DNA of 64,000 nucleotides from Eumeta japonica (lineage: Eukaryota > Arthropoda > Insecta > Lepidoptera > Psychidae): assembly GCA_005406025.1 (NCBI GenBank), contig BGZK01001247.1, forward strand, positions 1 to 64,000, written 5' to 3'. Both the position numbers and the translations under genes were made by a program. The notes beneath the pieces were generated by a model that saw nothing but the letters and a program-made list of their open reading frames with translations, was not told where the DNA came from and made no database searches. This document shows positions 1 through 9,885 of the stretch, one piece after another. The stretch's first letter is position 1. Each line of letters begins with the position of its first letter.

Positions 1-119
1 TTCGTTTAAAATGCACAACGTTCAAACATTTAATCAAATTTCAATGAAAAGAATCCTACAAAAAAAAACCTATAAACTCATGATTAGAATTCAGATCTTC
101 ACTTATGAAAAACAATAAC

Positions 120-350
120 TTTCAAGGCGCTACAGGTGCAGGTTGGCGAGTGAACGTCGCCATGAAACTCGCGAGGGGGCGGGAGAGGGGCGGCGGGGGC
201 GGAGGTTCGGCAGGAATGGGAGCGTTTTTTGTGAACGCTACTTTCACCGGCTGCAGTCGGCCCGCATCCGGTTCGCCCGATACCGTTCTCGTATCGGCCA
301 CTATCTCGATCGAGAATCACTCCGGCTCGGGGCGTTCGAAAAACTGGATA
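120..350. other. GC/CpG-rich island
   Basis: Dense CpG and G-runs stand out from AT-rich flanks on both sides. Several overlapping ORFs cross it on both strands, which is expected of GC-rich DNA because stop codons become rare; none resembles a known protein. It may be a promoter or enhancer island for the possible exon that starts at 514, but no clear TATA box or initiator was seen. Confidence 0.4.
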
Positions 351-513
351 CAAATATCTATTCTGAACGTGTATACGCCAGAGGTACGACGTTTTCGTAT
401 GCGCTTCGTTCTCGAGAACGACAATTGTCGGGTCGAAAAATTATTACATTAATTATATACAATGAAAGTACATCTTTTCTGTTCTTATCTCGGGGTAACC
501 AACAGTGGGTAAA

Positions 514-594
514 ATGGCGGTCGGGACGAATTTGAAATCGCTGTATCTGGAAAAAGCAACAATAGAGAATTCGTCTGATAAAGAAGTTTGCGAG
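514..594 (+). CDS. possible first coding exon (27 codons), unassigned
   Basis: An ATG in good context (AAAATGG) opens a frame of 27 codons beginning MAVGTNLKSLYLEK and ending in codon GAG directly before GTAAAA, a plausible splice donor in phase 0. Read straight through, the frame stops at 642 after 42 codons. It lies just downstream of the 120-350 GC-rich island. Codon and residue composition look coding-like, with mixed third positions and charged residues spread out, but no domain or signal peptide is recognisable. The upstream sequence also contains a possible acceptor (CCAACAG at about 498-504), so an internal exon is equally possible. What I see is only the frame and the donor; that it is an exon is inference. 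Confidence 0.2.
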
Positions 595-974
595 GTAAAA
601 GCTGTTGTGTATAATCGATTAGTAGTGTCATTTATGCTTTAATTCGACGACGCATCGACGATCTAAGAAATAAGGTCCGTGTTTGTAACGAGAGAAGGAG
701 ACTATGGTTTGTCACAAGAAGGGAAAATATTCCTTCAGCGTTTCAAACACGAGTAAGAAGTATGCTAAAAGATCCATAATACCCGGAGCGGAATACAAAT
801 CTTCAACTAGTAGTGCTGATGTCTCATCCTGTATCACACCCGGTTGAAGTAACTATACCATCCCACAATCTTTATACTTCAGATCGAGAGGCCACATTGC
901 GACGTTAGTATAGAAAATCAGATATGCGAAAGATGAGGCTTCGTCAATTTAAAGTAAAGGTCATTTTCATATTT

Positions 975-1711
975 AGGGTTCCGAGCCAAAATGGCAAAGA
1001 CGGAACCCTTATAGTTTAATCGTGTGCGGCCGTACGTCACAGGCATTTTATTCAAAAACTACAAGAAATATATTGATGAAATTCGGTGTATGTGTCTTGT
1101 ATAAGCCGCTACTTAGTTTCGTAGTTAAACAAAAATAAATTCTAGGGGGCACACCGTATATGTAACAGAAACTGAAAAAAAACTCTTTCAGCAAACATCA
1201 ACGTGTGGCACATATTCAGACAGTTCTTTTAAATACACTTAAAGGTTTTTAAACAATTTTTCTGGTTGCGTGAATAGTTTCGGAAATGATCGTTCTGAAA
1301 ATTGCAGAAATTGTGTCTCTCCCTCTATTTTCTAAATTATATGTTCAAAAAATATGAAAAAAGAAGTTAATGCTTAATAAATACTTTTAGCGAAAGTTAT
1401 TTTGAACATCGTCTGATATACTGTTTTTAAGTTATTGCCGAAAAACTGCGCTTATCAATAAAATGACGTAAGTGCCGTGAAGATACGTTCTTTTATTGAT
1501 ACACTTTAGTACACACTAGTTTAATAGTAATAGTCGAGGTACCTACTGGTTTTTCTATTTATAGATGTCTAAAGTGCTTGTAACTATTCCGTGCGGGAGG
1601 CATGGAAAAAGTGTAACAACGTACGTTTTTCATCTGTAGTGCACTTCTTTGTAATAATGGCTTCGGAACCCTATAATGAGCATGGTCCGACATGCTCTTC
1701 ACCAGTTTTTT
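975..1711 (+). mobile_element. near full-length hairpin-ended lepidopteran repeat
   Basis: It begins with a hairpin (AGGGTTCCG at 975-983 pairs with CGGAACCCT at 1001-1009, with GCCA/TGGC inside the loop). It ends with a second hairpin: GAGCATG 1678-1684 and CATGCTC 1691-1697 around loop GTCCGA, followed by CACCAGTTTTTT. The CGGAACCCTA block just before the 3' hairpin is the same as in several shorter fragments in this window (18436, 26562). From memory, repeats with these ends are common in Lepidoptera and often read GCGAGTCCGACTCGC at the 3' hairpin. No ORF above 70 codons is present, so it is non-autonomous. I cannot name the class; paired terminal hairpins would suit a rolling-circle or retroposed element. 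Confidence 0.6.
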
Positions 1712-2087
1712 ACTTTAATTTCATGTATATCATTGACGTATTATTTCCTATATGTGGTTATCTAGGGTCGCTTGGTATTGGGCAATTATTTGCAATATGA
1801 CGGGTCGCCAAACGTAGCTGTGTACAGATTCGACGCGACGCAGGCGTAATTTTTCCTGGCGTAATTTAACCTACCCCGAAGCGTGGAATTTCCACGATAT
1901 TTCCATTGACGGTTAACAAATGTTACTATTGAGTGAACACATGTATTTCGGAGACCGCCATTTACGCTCCATGCGCACGACTTAGATGCAGAGCAAACCG
2001 CCGACCGCGCAAGTACCGCGCAAATTTGTTGTTCTTTTGTTAAACAGACATATCACGACTGGCACTCTTAGTTCTTTTTTAGTTTAG

Positions 2088-2129
<42 letters not shown>

Positions 2130-3420
2130 GCTCCTCTCTATTACGGATATACACGAGCTATTAAATTAGTATCCGTATCCTATTAAATAGAAAAACGGTT
2201 ACAACGAAATCATGGCATGAAAAACGCGCAATCACATCAGACCGCACCTAATAATAGAGTCTCCATCACACTCAATTGGTTTTAGCGACACTCGGTGTGT
2301 CACCAGCGCGCCGGCACGCATCTGCTATGGTAATAACTGGGAAATGGAGCGTTCGTAACGAATGGACGGTTGCTACATACACGCACGCGAACCGCGCGCG
2401 GTTCACGAAACGCCTGAAGTGAGAAACGAGAAGTAGAATCATGAAGTGAGAAGTTTCACCCTTATTTTCAACACACACTAGATGTTAAGGGTCCGTATGA
2501 AGCCGGACCGATCTGACCGCCTAACACTACTGTTTAGCTGCGAGACGATATTAAAACCTTCGTAACTGTAATGTACCGAATTCAAATGAGGCTTTAGGGC
2601 ACGTTCCAAAAACTAGGCAATTAATATTTTTAACCTCTCCCCATAAAGGTAAATGCGATCGGGGCGAATTATTTTTCTTACCCAGGTTAGTTTAAATTAT
2701 TTTATAAATTTTTAAACTTAATTTAATACCATACAGAAATACTGGAAAACATTAGAATCGATAATAACGGACAAAGTGTAGTGAGTCGGTGTTACACATG
2801 AAATATTAATACGATTTACTTCTAAAATATAAATAATTGTTAATACGAAAACGATATTTTGTTTTGTAAATAAATAAATATACACGTTTTTCCAACTTTT
2901 CCACAGCAATCGCAAGCCGCCGCCGGCGCCGAGCGGGCGGCGCGCTTCATCTACATATCGCTTAACAAGCAATTTAAGCGTCCTTACAGCCATATTTTAG
3001 GCTAAATGATAAATGTGAAAGCCTCTCCGTAGTTATTGTAGCTTTTTTTTCACTAAAGATTAGCCATTCGATAGTTGTTTCACTTTATAGGGTTTCAAAC
3101 AAAAAAAAAATGGGATAATTTAAACATCCGATAATGCAGAAAGTGAACCAAATCCCATAAGTAGAGTTTTATTTATCGATCTAATACAATAAATGACATT
3201 TGAAATACGAGAATCGTATTTAGCAATAATTTCGTGTAATCTTAAAATCGACTTATCCCCTCGAAATTTCGATTACCACAAATTCCACAAATGTTAAAAT
3301 ACAATTCAAACCTTGTTAACCATTACATAAATCGAGTTCATAGCTTCGATGGAATCTAATATTAGCTAAAAAAAAAATAACCATATCGTTTTGGTGATTC
3401 CAGAAGGGCCTGTACATATT
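1712..3420. other. no gene seen; AT-rich with one microsatellite
   Basis: Only short unconvincing ORFs. A small GC pocket lies at about 2915-2945. The (TC) array at 2092-2125 is listed separately. Confidence 0.5.
2092..2125. repeat. (TC)17 microsatellite
   Basis: Uninterrupted TC dinucleotides over 34 bp, followed by CACTCGCTCC. Confidence 0.95.
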
Positions 3421-3424
3421 TATT

Positions 3425-3545
3425 TTTGTAGGCGGAAGCCGGCGCGGGCGTCGCGCGAAATGGGACGCGTCTAGACGGCCGTGACGTCACCGCGGCGCAA
3501 CACTAACGCGTCTAGACCGAAACCAGCGGGACGTCGGTGGCTGTA
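3425..3545. promoter_or_regulatory. GC island with CRE palindrome between 12-bp direct repeats
   Basis: A full CRE palindrome TGACGTCA lies at 3482-3489. Identical 12-mers ACGCGTCTAGAC at 3465-3476 and 3506-3517 flank it. The block is CpG-dense within AT-rich surroundings. CREB/ATF-type bZIP factors bind TGACGTCA; use as an enhancer or promoter here is inferred. Confidence 0.4.
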
Positions 3546-4760
3546 ACTGATGATGTGTCAGGGTTGCGCGGGCACGCGGACGACGAGAACCCCGGTTAGT
3601 TTTTTGGCAGGAGGGGAAAAGTTGATGGATGGGTTGTCATTATGTGACATGACATATTCGTATGTTATCTCTCTGAATACAATACGAGATCTATATATGT
3701 CTGTATTGCCGATTAAAACATGTTTTCCAATTGTTTAATGTTAGTTCCAATAGTTTGCATGTCATAAATTGCAAATAATCTAACATATAGACTATTATAT
3801 ACAATAGATTAAATTAATTATACAACTAATATATTTACAAGAAAAACATTTCTTACTTTAATTCTATCAAGCACTCAAAAACAACCGATATTTTGAACGG
3901 ATAATAGAAAAAAAAAAGGCAAACAATTAAGAGACTATTGTTTCGACTTCTGCATCTCATGATTCATTGTGAAAAAGAAGCTTTGAAAAACAGATTTTTT
4001 ATCGTTCTTTTTTTCCATTTTACTGTTAACAACAATTTCATAATCTTCAAACGCCGGTGTAGCTCAAGTTTGTACAGCTGCCCCCTGAATTTCAACACAA
4101 ACACAATATGTGTCACACGTATCATAGAGAATGAACCGAGTGTCTCACACGCAATGCACGTGTAATCATCAATTCGATTGTTGGACTCTACACACGCGCA
4201 CACGCAAAAACGACAAATGACGAAAATACACGTTGACTGTCAGTTTTCCGAAAGTATAGATATAGAAAAAGAAGAAAATAGAAGAAAATACGTATAATTT
4301 CATATACGACAATAAAAATGTACGTGAAGCTAGTCTTGACATTCGCCTGCAGTTAAATCTCTCTCATATTTTACAAAATAATTATTTATTTTCAAGGATG
4401 CATTACAGAATATATATAATAAATAAATTTATACTAGTTTACATTTACAGAAATTCCACGACACGCCAACTTATTTATATTAAAAACGGAACAATCACGA
4501 GTAAATAATAAAAATAAACATTTTTGTAATTTACTTTCACAGTTTATTACCGATCATTAATATAATTAGAAACACCGTTTTCTATTTGAAACATTTTCGT
4601 GGACACTGAAACATCTCTCTATAAGCAATAATTTCTTACCAAGTTTTACATAACGCCTTGAAGTAAATGATACGATAGCCTAACGCTATAAGGTCTAATC
4701 TAAGCCTAGGCCCTATCTTTATAAGGGGACGTGATCCGGGTGGGTGGTAAAGGACCCAGG
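3546..4760. other. no gene seen
   Basis: AT-rich; ORFs up to about 80 codons on both strands have low-complexity or basic/hydrophobic composition without recognisable domains. Confidence 0.5.
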
Positions 4761-4809
4761 TGGTAGATACCAGGTAGTAGATCTATCTACCAAGTGGTAG
4801 ATAGATCTA
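4761..4809. repeat. GGTAGATA repeat and 14-bp hairpin
   Basis: TGGTA/TACCA at 4761-4772 is followed by TAGATCTATCTACC (4778-4791) and its exact complement GGTAGATAGATCTA (4796-4809) with loop AAGT. It forms a short, perfect stem made of variants of one GGTAGATA motif. Confidence 0.8.
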
Positions 4810-5349
4810 GCTATTATTTATTATAATATTAATAGATCTGTATTGACATAATAATAGAATACTTCTGGATTGGTTGGGAGAAATAATTATGTTCCATCGG
4901 ACAAAAAGCCACATTTAGGTTGACTTGATTTTTTTATATGTTAATTAGTTTTGTGGCCAAATTTCGTATATTAATTATAATATTGGTATATAGAGGTTTT
5001 CATTATAATTTTTGTAGGCGCTAATTAATAAAGTATTAAAATTACAATCACGTAATTATATAAAGTTTTAATGGCTTTAATTAAGTTAGGTTAACGCGTT
5101 ACGTGCTGCAACAGTCGACAGTGTGACATGTCTAGTTTACGATATCGGTTTTTGGACAACGAGACTTAGACATCGATATTTCATTCTGTACGAATCAAAA
5201 GAGAAAGTGGCGAGACGAAAAAAAAAACTCGCCAATCAGATTGCCGCATCCAGGGTTAGCGAAGCGAAATTTGTAATCGTACTAAGCGTAAATCTAACAA
5301 GTGTCTCAGCTTTCCCATTAAATTAAAAAAAAAACAAGTAAATATGATA

Positions 5350-5640
5350 GGATAGAAGAGGTGGCCGAGTAGTTAAGACTTTGACTTTGAACTCGAAAGC
5401 ACCTAAGGGGTCCAATGACGGATGAATTTTTAATTTAAGTCAAATTAAGCGCTTTGCTACGTGCCTTGGAGAATAAGTTAAGACGTCGGTTCTGGGCATG
5501 GAAAAGCTTAGTTTGCAGCTTAATAATTTAAATTTACTAAATATAGAAGGGTTACAGCTATTTTCTACTTCCAAACCACAGTGCCCTTACGGCTGGCTGA
5601 AGGTTTAAGCTACTTATGTGATTTGATGTAGAAAAGGTTG
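5350..5640 (+). mobile_element. tRNA-derived SINE relic
   Basis: The head GGTGGCCGAGTAGTTAAG is a good Pol III A box of the leucine/serine tRNA type, and GGGGTCCAATGAC about 50 bp downstream is a degraded B box. The body motif TGCCTTGGAGAATAAGTTAA resembles the body of butterfly SINEs as I remember them. There is no clear poly(A) end and the B box is mutated, so it is an old inactive copy. Confidence 0.55.
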
Positions 5641-6574
5641 TCGAAGGGTAAATCGCGATAATATTGTTGATAGATTTATTTTAAAATATATTCTGTCGAA
5701 TTCATTTATAAAGGTTTATTATATCGATTTCTTCTCAGATGCTTAAAACACGCGAATCGAAACTTATAGAAGGAGACAAAACTTAATACTTTTAAGAGAA
5801 AATAATCACAAAGTACCTTTAAATGCATTCATACGAAATATTTATCCAGCGATATCGTCTACGATGGGGTGAGCGACGTAATATTTTTAACCCTTTACTT
5901 TTATATTTGTAACCGCCTCATAAATAAAATCGTATGGTGGTTCATATAACAGCACTTGCCTGCAAAATTTTATTAGAATGGACAAAAAAACGTCAGAATA
6001 TTGGAGTTAATGTATGTATGTACTATGATGGACACATACGAAACGATAAAGGTTCAGTTTTGTTTTTCTTATCGCTGTGGAACCCTAAAAATTTCAACCT
6101 AAAGTAATGATTTTCACTAAAATCTATGAAAGGTTATCTCAACAATAAATACTACGAAATAAAAATTTGACAAGAATGAATTTAGCTAAATGCAGGTGTT
6201 CGTAGTTAATAAAAGTATGATAATGGTTATATAAAAAATTATCAGACAAATTTTTCATATACAATGACCGACGATGGATTTTCTCATAAGCAAACTATAG
6301 ACCTGTGGAAATTTACATATTATTTTTATTATATAATTTTCTATTGGACTAATGGACTAACTAGTATTTGCAATGTCCCAAATCAAATAAAAGCAGTTAC
6401 ATTACTTCACAAATCGTATTCGTATTTGACACATTTTCCTCACATCAACCTCTACAATTTGAACAATGAGAAATTAAATATAAGCGAAAATAATAATTCT
6501 GTATAAACATAAAAAAGGTGTCAACCTCAAAAATTATTTTTCTATTCGCACATCTCCCGTACAATATTTGACGT
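5641..6574. other. no gene seen; one repeat scrap
   Basis: AT-rich. An 80-codon ORF at 6264-6506 (+) is hydrophobic/Asn-rich and looks like chance. A CTGTGGAACCCTAAAA scrap lies near 6075. Confidence 0.45.
6020..6092 (+). mobile_element. GGAACCCTAAAA-ended repeat fragment
   Basis: The order GATGGACACATACGAAACGA, GGTTCAGTTTTGTTTTTC, TGTGGAACCCTAAAA matches, in diverged form, the tail seen at 44886-44962 and 49785-49860. Confidence 0.35.
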
Positions 6575-6788
6575 TAATTCGGGCCGAAGGCTCGTTCCGG
6601 GCGCCGAGGCCCGCCCCCGCCCGTGCGTCCGCCGCCCACGCCCGCAGCGCCAGCACGCCCGGCGGGGCATGCAGGAGGTGCCAAGGAGGGCGGCGAGGGA
6701 ATTCGTTCTGTACGTTCACGGGAACGACAAACTCACTTTCGTTCGGAACTTTAGTCGGGTGGAAGAAGGAAAGGGAGAACAAATTCGA
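6575..6788 (+). CDS. GC island with possible first coding exon (6669-6788)
   Basis: The GC-rich block at 6575-6700 runs into a frame starting at ATG 6669. It gives 40 codons (MQEVPRRAAREFVLYVHGND to EGKGEQIR) and ends exactly at 6788, before GTGAGT, a strong splice donor in phase 0. The residues after the basic start look coding-like, but no domain is recognised. Another frame (6568-6792) and a minus-strand frame are also open, as expected of GC-rich DNA, so openness alone proves little. The exact coincidence of frame and donor is what supports it. No TATA box was seen upstream. Confidence 0.25.
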
Positions 6789-6954
6789 GTGAGTTACCAC
6801 CGTGTCCTTTTCCGTACGCCTCGCAACCTGTACGCGAAATTTAACGATGATCGGTCGAGTAGTTGAAATGCGAAAGCGTGATACACTAACGGACAAACTC
6901 ACTCTCGCGTTTATAACTTTAATAATGGCATTATGATACGTATCAAGAAAAAAT

Positions 6955-7382
6955 TTGGTTGCCTGTAAAGTCGGTATACGGGCGTGACAACGACTTTGAA
7001 TGGTAAAATCATTTTAATGTGAATATTCATTCGTATAGTAGGAAGAAGGATGAAATAATAGTAACAATTCATTTATTTATACAAAAATTATATTTAAAAC
7101 ATTAATTTATACAAAGAATCTCGCACTGAATTTCATATTAACAAAATTTTATTTTTACCTTTACACATACATACGTATTTATATACAAATATACATACAA
7201 TAACTTGCAATACATTTGCAAGCTATGCTAATTCTCTAGTGCTGCGCGCGGCAGACCGATCATAGTTGAGTGGGAGAGGGCGCAAGGCATTCGGCCCTCT
7301 CGTTCGGTGACTCATCGTTACGTTCAGGCGTTACACTTTTCAAAGTGACTCCCAAGCCTAATTTAAGACGTTGTCGTCAAAA
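6955..7382 (+). mobile_element. family A hairpin-ended element, copy 1 (divergent)
   Basis: It starts TTGGTTGCCTGTAAAGTCGG and ends TTAAGACGTTGTCGTCAAAA, the same terminal motifs as the copies at 18816 and 52649. The interior differs: AT-rich first half, then a GC-rich CGCGCGGCAGACCGAT block and CTCTCGTTCGGTGACTCA. The 3' end has a GACG/CGTC mini-hairpin. No protein is encoded. Confidence 0.6.
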
Positions 7383-9525
7383 GATTTATTTTTTTCTTTT
7401 TTTAATCCTTTTAAGAAGAATTTTTTAAAATGTGAAACAAGGAAGTAAATTTATTTGATGAATAGTTCAAATTTCCCTTTAGTTCAGACAGGGCACTGTT
7501 AAGCGGAAATCTCAAATTTTCAAAAAATCGTGTCTATCTAGTAGTTTTGATATTATTCATGTCAGGCGACTGCTCGTCATTTATCACGCGGCAGAAACCT
7601 ATATCTCACATTTTTAATATTCTAACCTCACTTTATTTTACATGTGTACAAATTGTAATCCATATTTTAAACAATGGTTATTTCAATGATGCGGTATGAT
7701 GTGCGAATATTATTTTGAAATACATCTGCGGGTGCATAAATATGTCACGTAATCTGATACGTAACTTAATACATTTTAGTTCGACTATTCTGACACATAA
7801 ATCAAGTACCTAAGATGATCCAGATAGATCACATAATAATATACTTCTTCAAAGTGTACGTGTTTACGATTTACATGAAAAATTGGTTACGCTTTTGTCG
7901 TACTTCGATGTGGTAAGGAGAGATAATACGATATATATGTTTGCTATTTTTTTTATCAATATATGAGATATAATTCGTTTATTCGTAGTTTAAATCTCTG
8001 TGCTCAACAGTTGTTTAATAAAGATTTGTAGATGTAGGGCATTAAACGTATCGCCACGTTCGAGCAAAAGAGCTAATTCAATTTGAGCGTTCGTCCGAAA
8101 ATTAAAATGAAAGTAAGCAAATTTATGAAGAATAAATACTTTCTAAATTTCAGAATTTTTAAGTATTCATAGTTCCATTGAATTCAATAAGTTCATCAAT
8201 CAACATCGCAAAAACAACCAGATTGATGTTAGTATTTGTCAGATAAATGTACTTGTCGAATTAAAATTACATAAAATAAATAAATAGTGTATAAATTGAC
8301 TGGACAGATTTACGTCTTGACATTATTCAAAGCCCGTCTATATACGTACAACTTGGTACAGTTTAACAAGAATAACTTATATCGAGTTCGAACGGTACCA
8401 AAAACTGTTATAAAACCATTTGTTGTTAACCCAAGTCTCGAATCTTTGGATTGGATCGCGATTTATTTAATCCCCAGTACCGCGTAACTAGAACGTGACC
8501 GGAGGAAGTACATGAGGAAGATTTTTCCTCAAAAAAAAAAAAACATATAAAAACTTTTCCATACGCGAGGAAAGCAGCGCGTCCCCGAGGAGGAAAAGGG
8601 CGGTCCGGCGGTCGGGGCCGACGTTAATACTAGGTACGGACTGGCGGGCGACCGGACTCGGCGAGGCACTGACCTATTTGTGTTTGTTTTACCATTATCG
8701 CTATTATTCTCCTTGGATGCTATTCTATACCTACTGAATATAGGGATTTCGTTAGTTGTTCTAATGTTGTTTGAGAATTCTCAATTAGAAAATGATGTAT
8801 CAAGAATAGGATCAAAACTGTTCGGCCTTCTCTTTGTCTCTCAGTTCGTGACAGATGGTTAACCGCACGATTAAAATTTTTAATAACGAGGAATTGTTTT
8901 ACACGGAAAAGATTATTGTCTGAATTTAAATTTAGTAAAATAAAAAGGGCCGTTTCAACCGATATATAAAATATATTTAATAACTATTAAGTATTCATAT
9001 AAAGATAATAATATTTTGTACTCGTCAAACTCAATCACCTCTTTACACCAAATCCATACTTAATTTTATGAATAAAATTTAAATTCTGCGCATAAAGTTA
9101 TTATCGTAATTTATGTCATAAGTTCGACTTAACACTGTTAATATTACACTGTTAGTAACTGTAATATTGTCAGTTGCGATCACCGGCACCCATCGAATAT
9201 CAGTCATCTTTATACAACTATAGTAGATCATCGCCATCGAAACACACATATCAAACCAAATTACGCGATTATAAACTCTATCGCTTTATACATTAAAGGT
9301 TATCCACCATCCCTAAATATACGTATTTACATATCAGTATAACATTTTAATCTGGAGTAATCTTAAAGCGATATTATGATAATCGGAAACATGTGAAAAT
9401 CGACTTCCTATACATTTATTTCCGAATTTAATACCGCACATGCGTACAATTAAATATCATAAATACATACTACACCACTCGAAAGACTAGGATAAACAGT
9501 TTTTCAGAATCGTGGTCACCGATAC
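7383..9525. other. no gene seen; one GC pocket
   Basis: AT-rich. A GC pocket at about 8570-8670 (GAGGAGGAAAAGGGCGGTCC and CGGGCGACCGGACTCGG) has no core-promoter motif. ORFs at 8287-8487 and 8680-8862 look like chance. Confidence 0.45.
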
Positions 9526-9529
9526 GCGC

Positions 9530-9620
9530 CTGTAAGAGCGGCGGGGGCGTGTTGTATGACGTCCGGTGACGTCACGGCCGTGACGTGCGATGCCCACGCG
9601 CCGTCTCGCCGCCCGCCCAA
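9530..9620. promoter_or_regulatory. GC island with three TGACGT sites
   Basis: TGACGTCC at 9557-9564, the palindrome TGACGTCA at 9567-9574 and TGACGTGC at 9581-9588 lie within 32 bp, inside a GC block (GCGGGGGCGTG). Clustered CRE sites in an AT-rich region suggest a bZIP-responsive promoter or enhancer. It lies about 70 bp before the open frame at 9691. Confidence 0.45.
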
Positions 9621-9690
9621 CAATTTTCCGCCCAGTAGGTCCGCCTGCGCTCTGTTGATAAGGGCAATTCAGGATTGATATTGAATTTAG

Positions 9691-9881
9691 GTGCGACGTG
9701 CGGCGCGTTTTAAGATGTTAAATGAGACGCAGCATTGGAAGGCGGCTGAAATCGCACAGGCAGCGGAAATTTATGGGATCCGGAGAACGTTTTCGATATT
9801 AGTTGAAATATATTACGCGATGATTTTTCATTATTTCAACGGGACATCGGCTCAAACATTTCGTTTAAAAATAATTTCAGT
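9691..9881 (+). CDS. possible exon behind the CRE island, unassigned
   Basis: The frame is open from 9691, with ATG at 9715 giving 56 codons to the stop at 9883-9885. The start reads MLNETQHWKAAEIAQAAEIY, with an Ala/Glu-rich, helix-like stretch. Before the frame closes there is a full donor GTAAGT at 9882-9887, which would end the exon at 9881 in the middle of a codon. AATTTAG at 9684-9690 could be an acceptor, but its pyrimidine tract is poor, so a first exon starting in the CRE island fits better. No family is recognised. Frame, donor and CRE cluster are seen; that it is a transcribed exon is inferred. Confidence 0.3.
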
Positions 9882-9885
9882 GTAA

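Noticed and set aside
143..535. 130-codon plus ORF over the first GC-rich block
   Set aside because: Overlaps two other open frames, Arg/Gly-rich composition from GC content, no motif.
6534..6902. 122-codon minus ORF
   Set aside because: GC-island by-product lying opposite the frame that ends on a splice donor; no motif.
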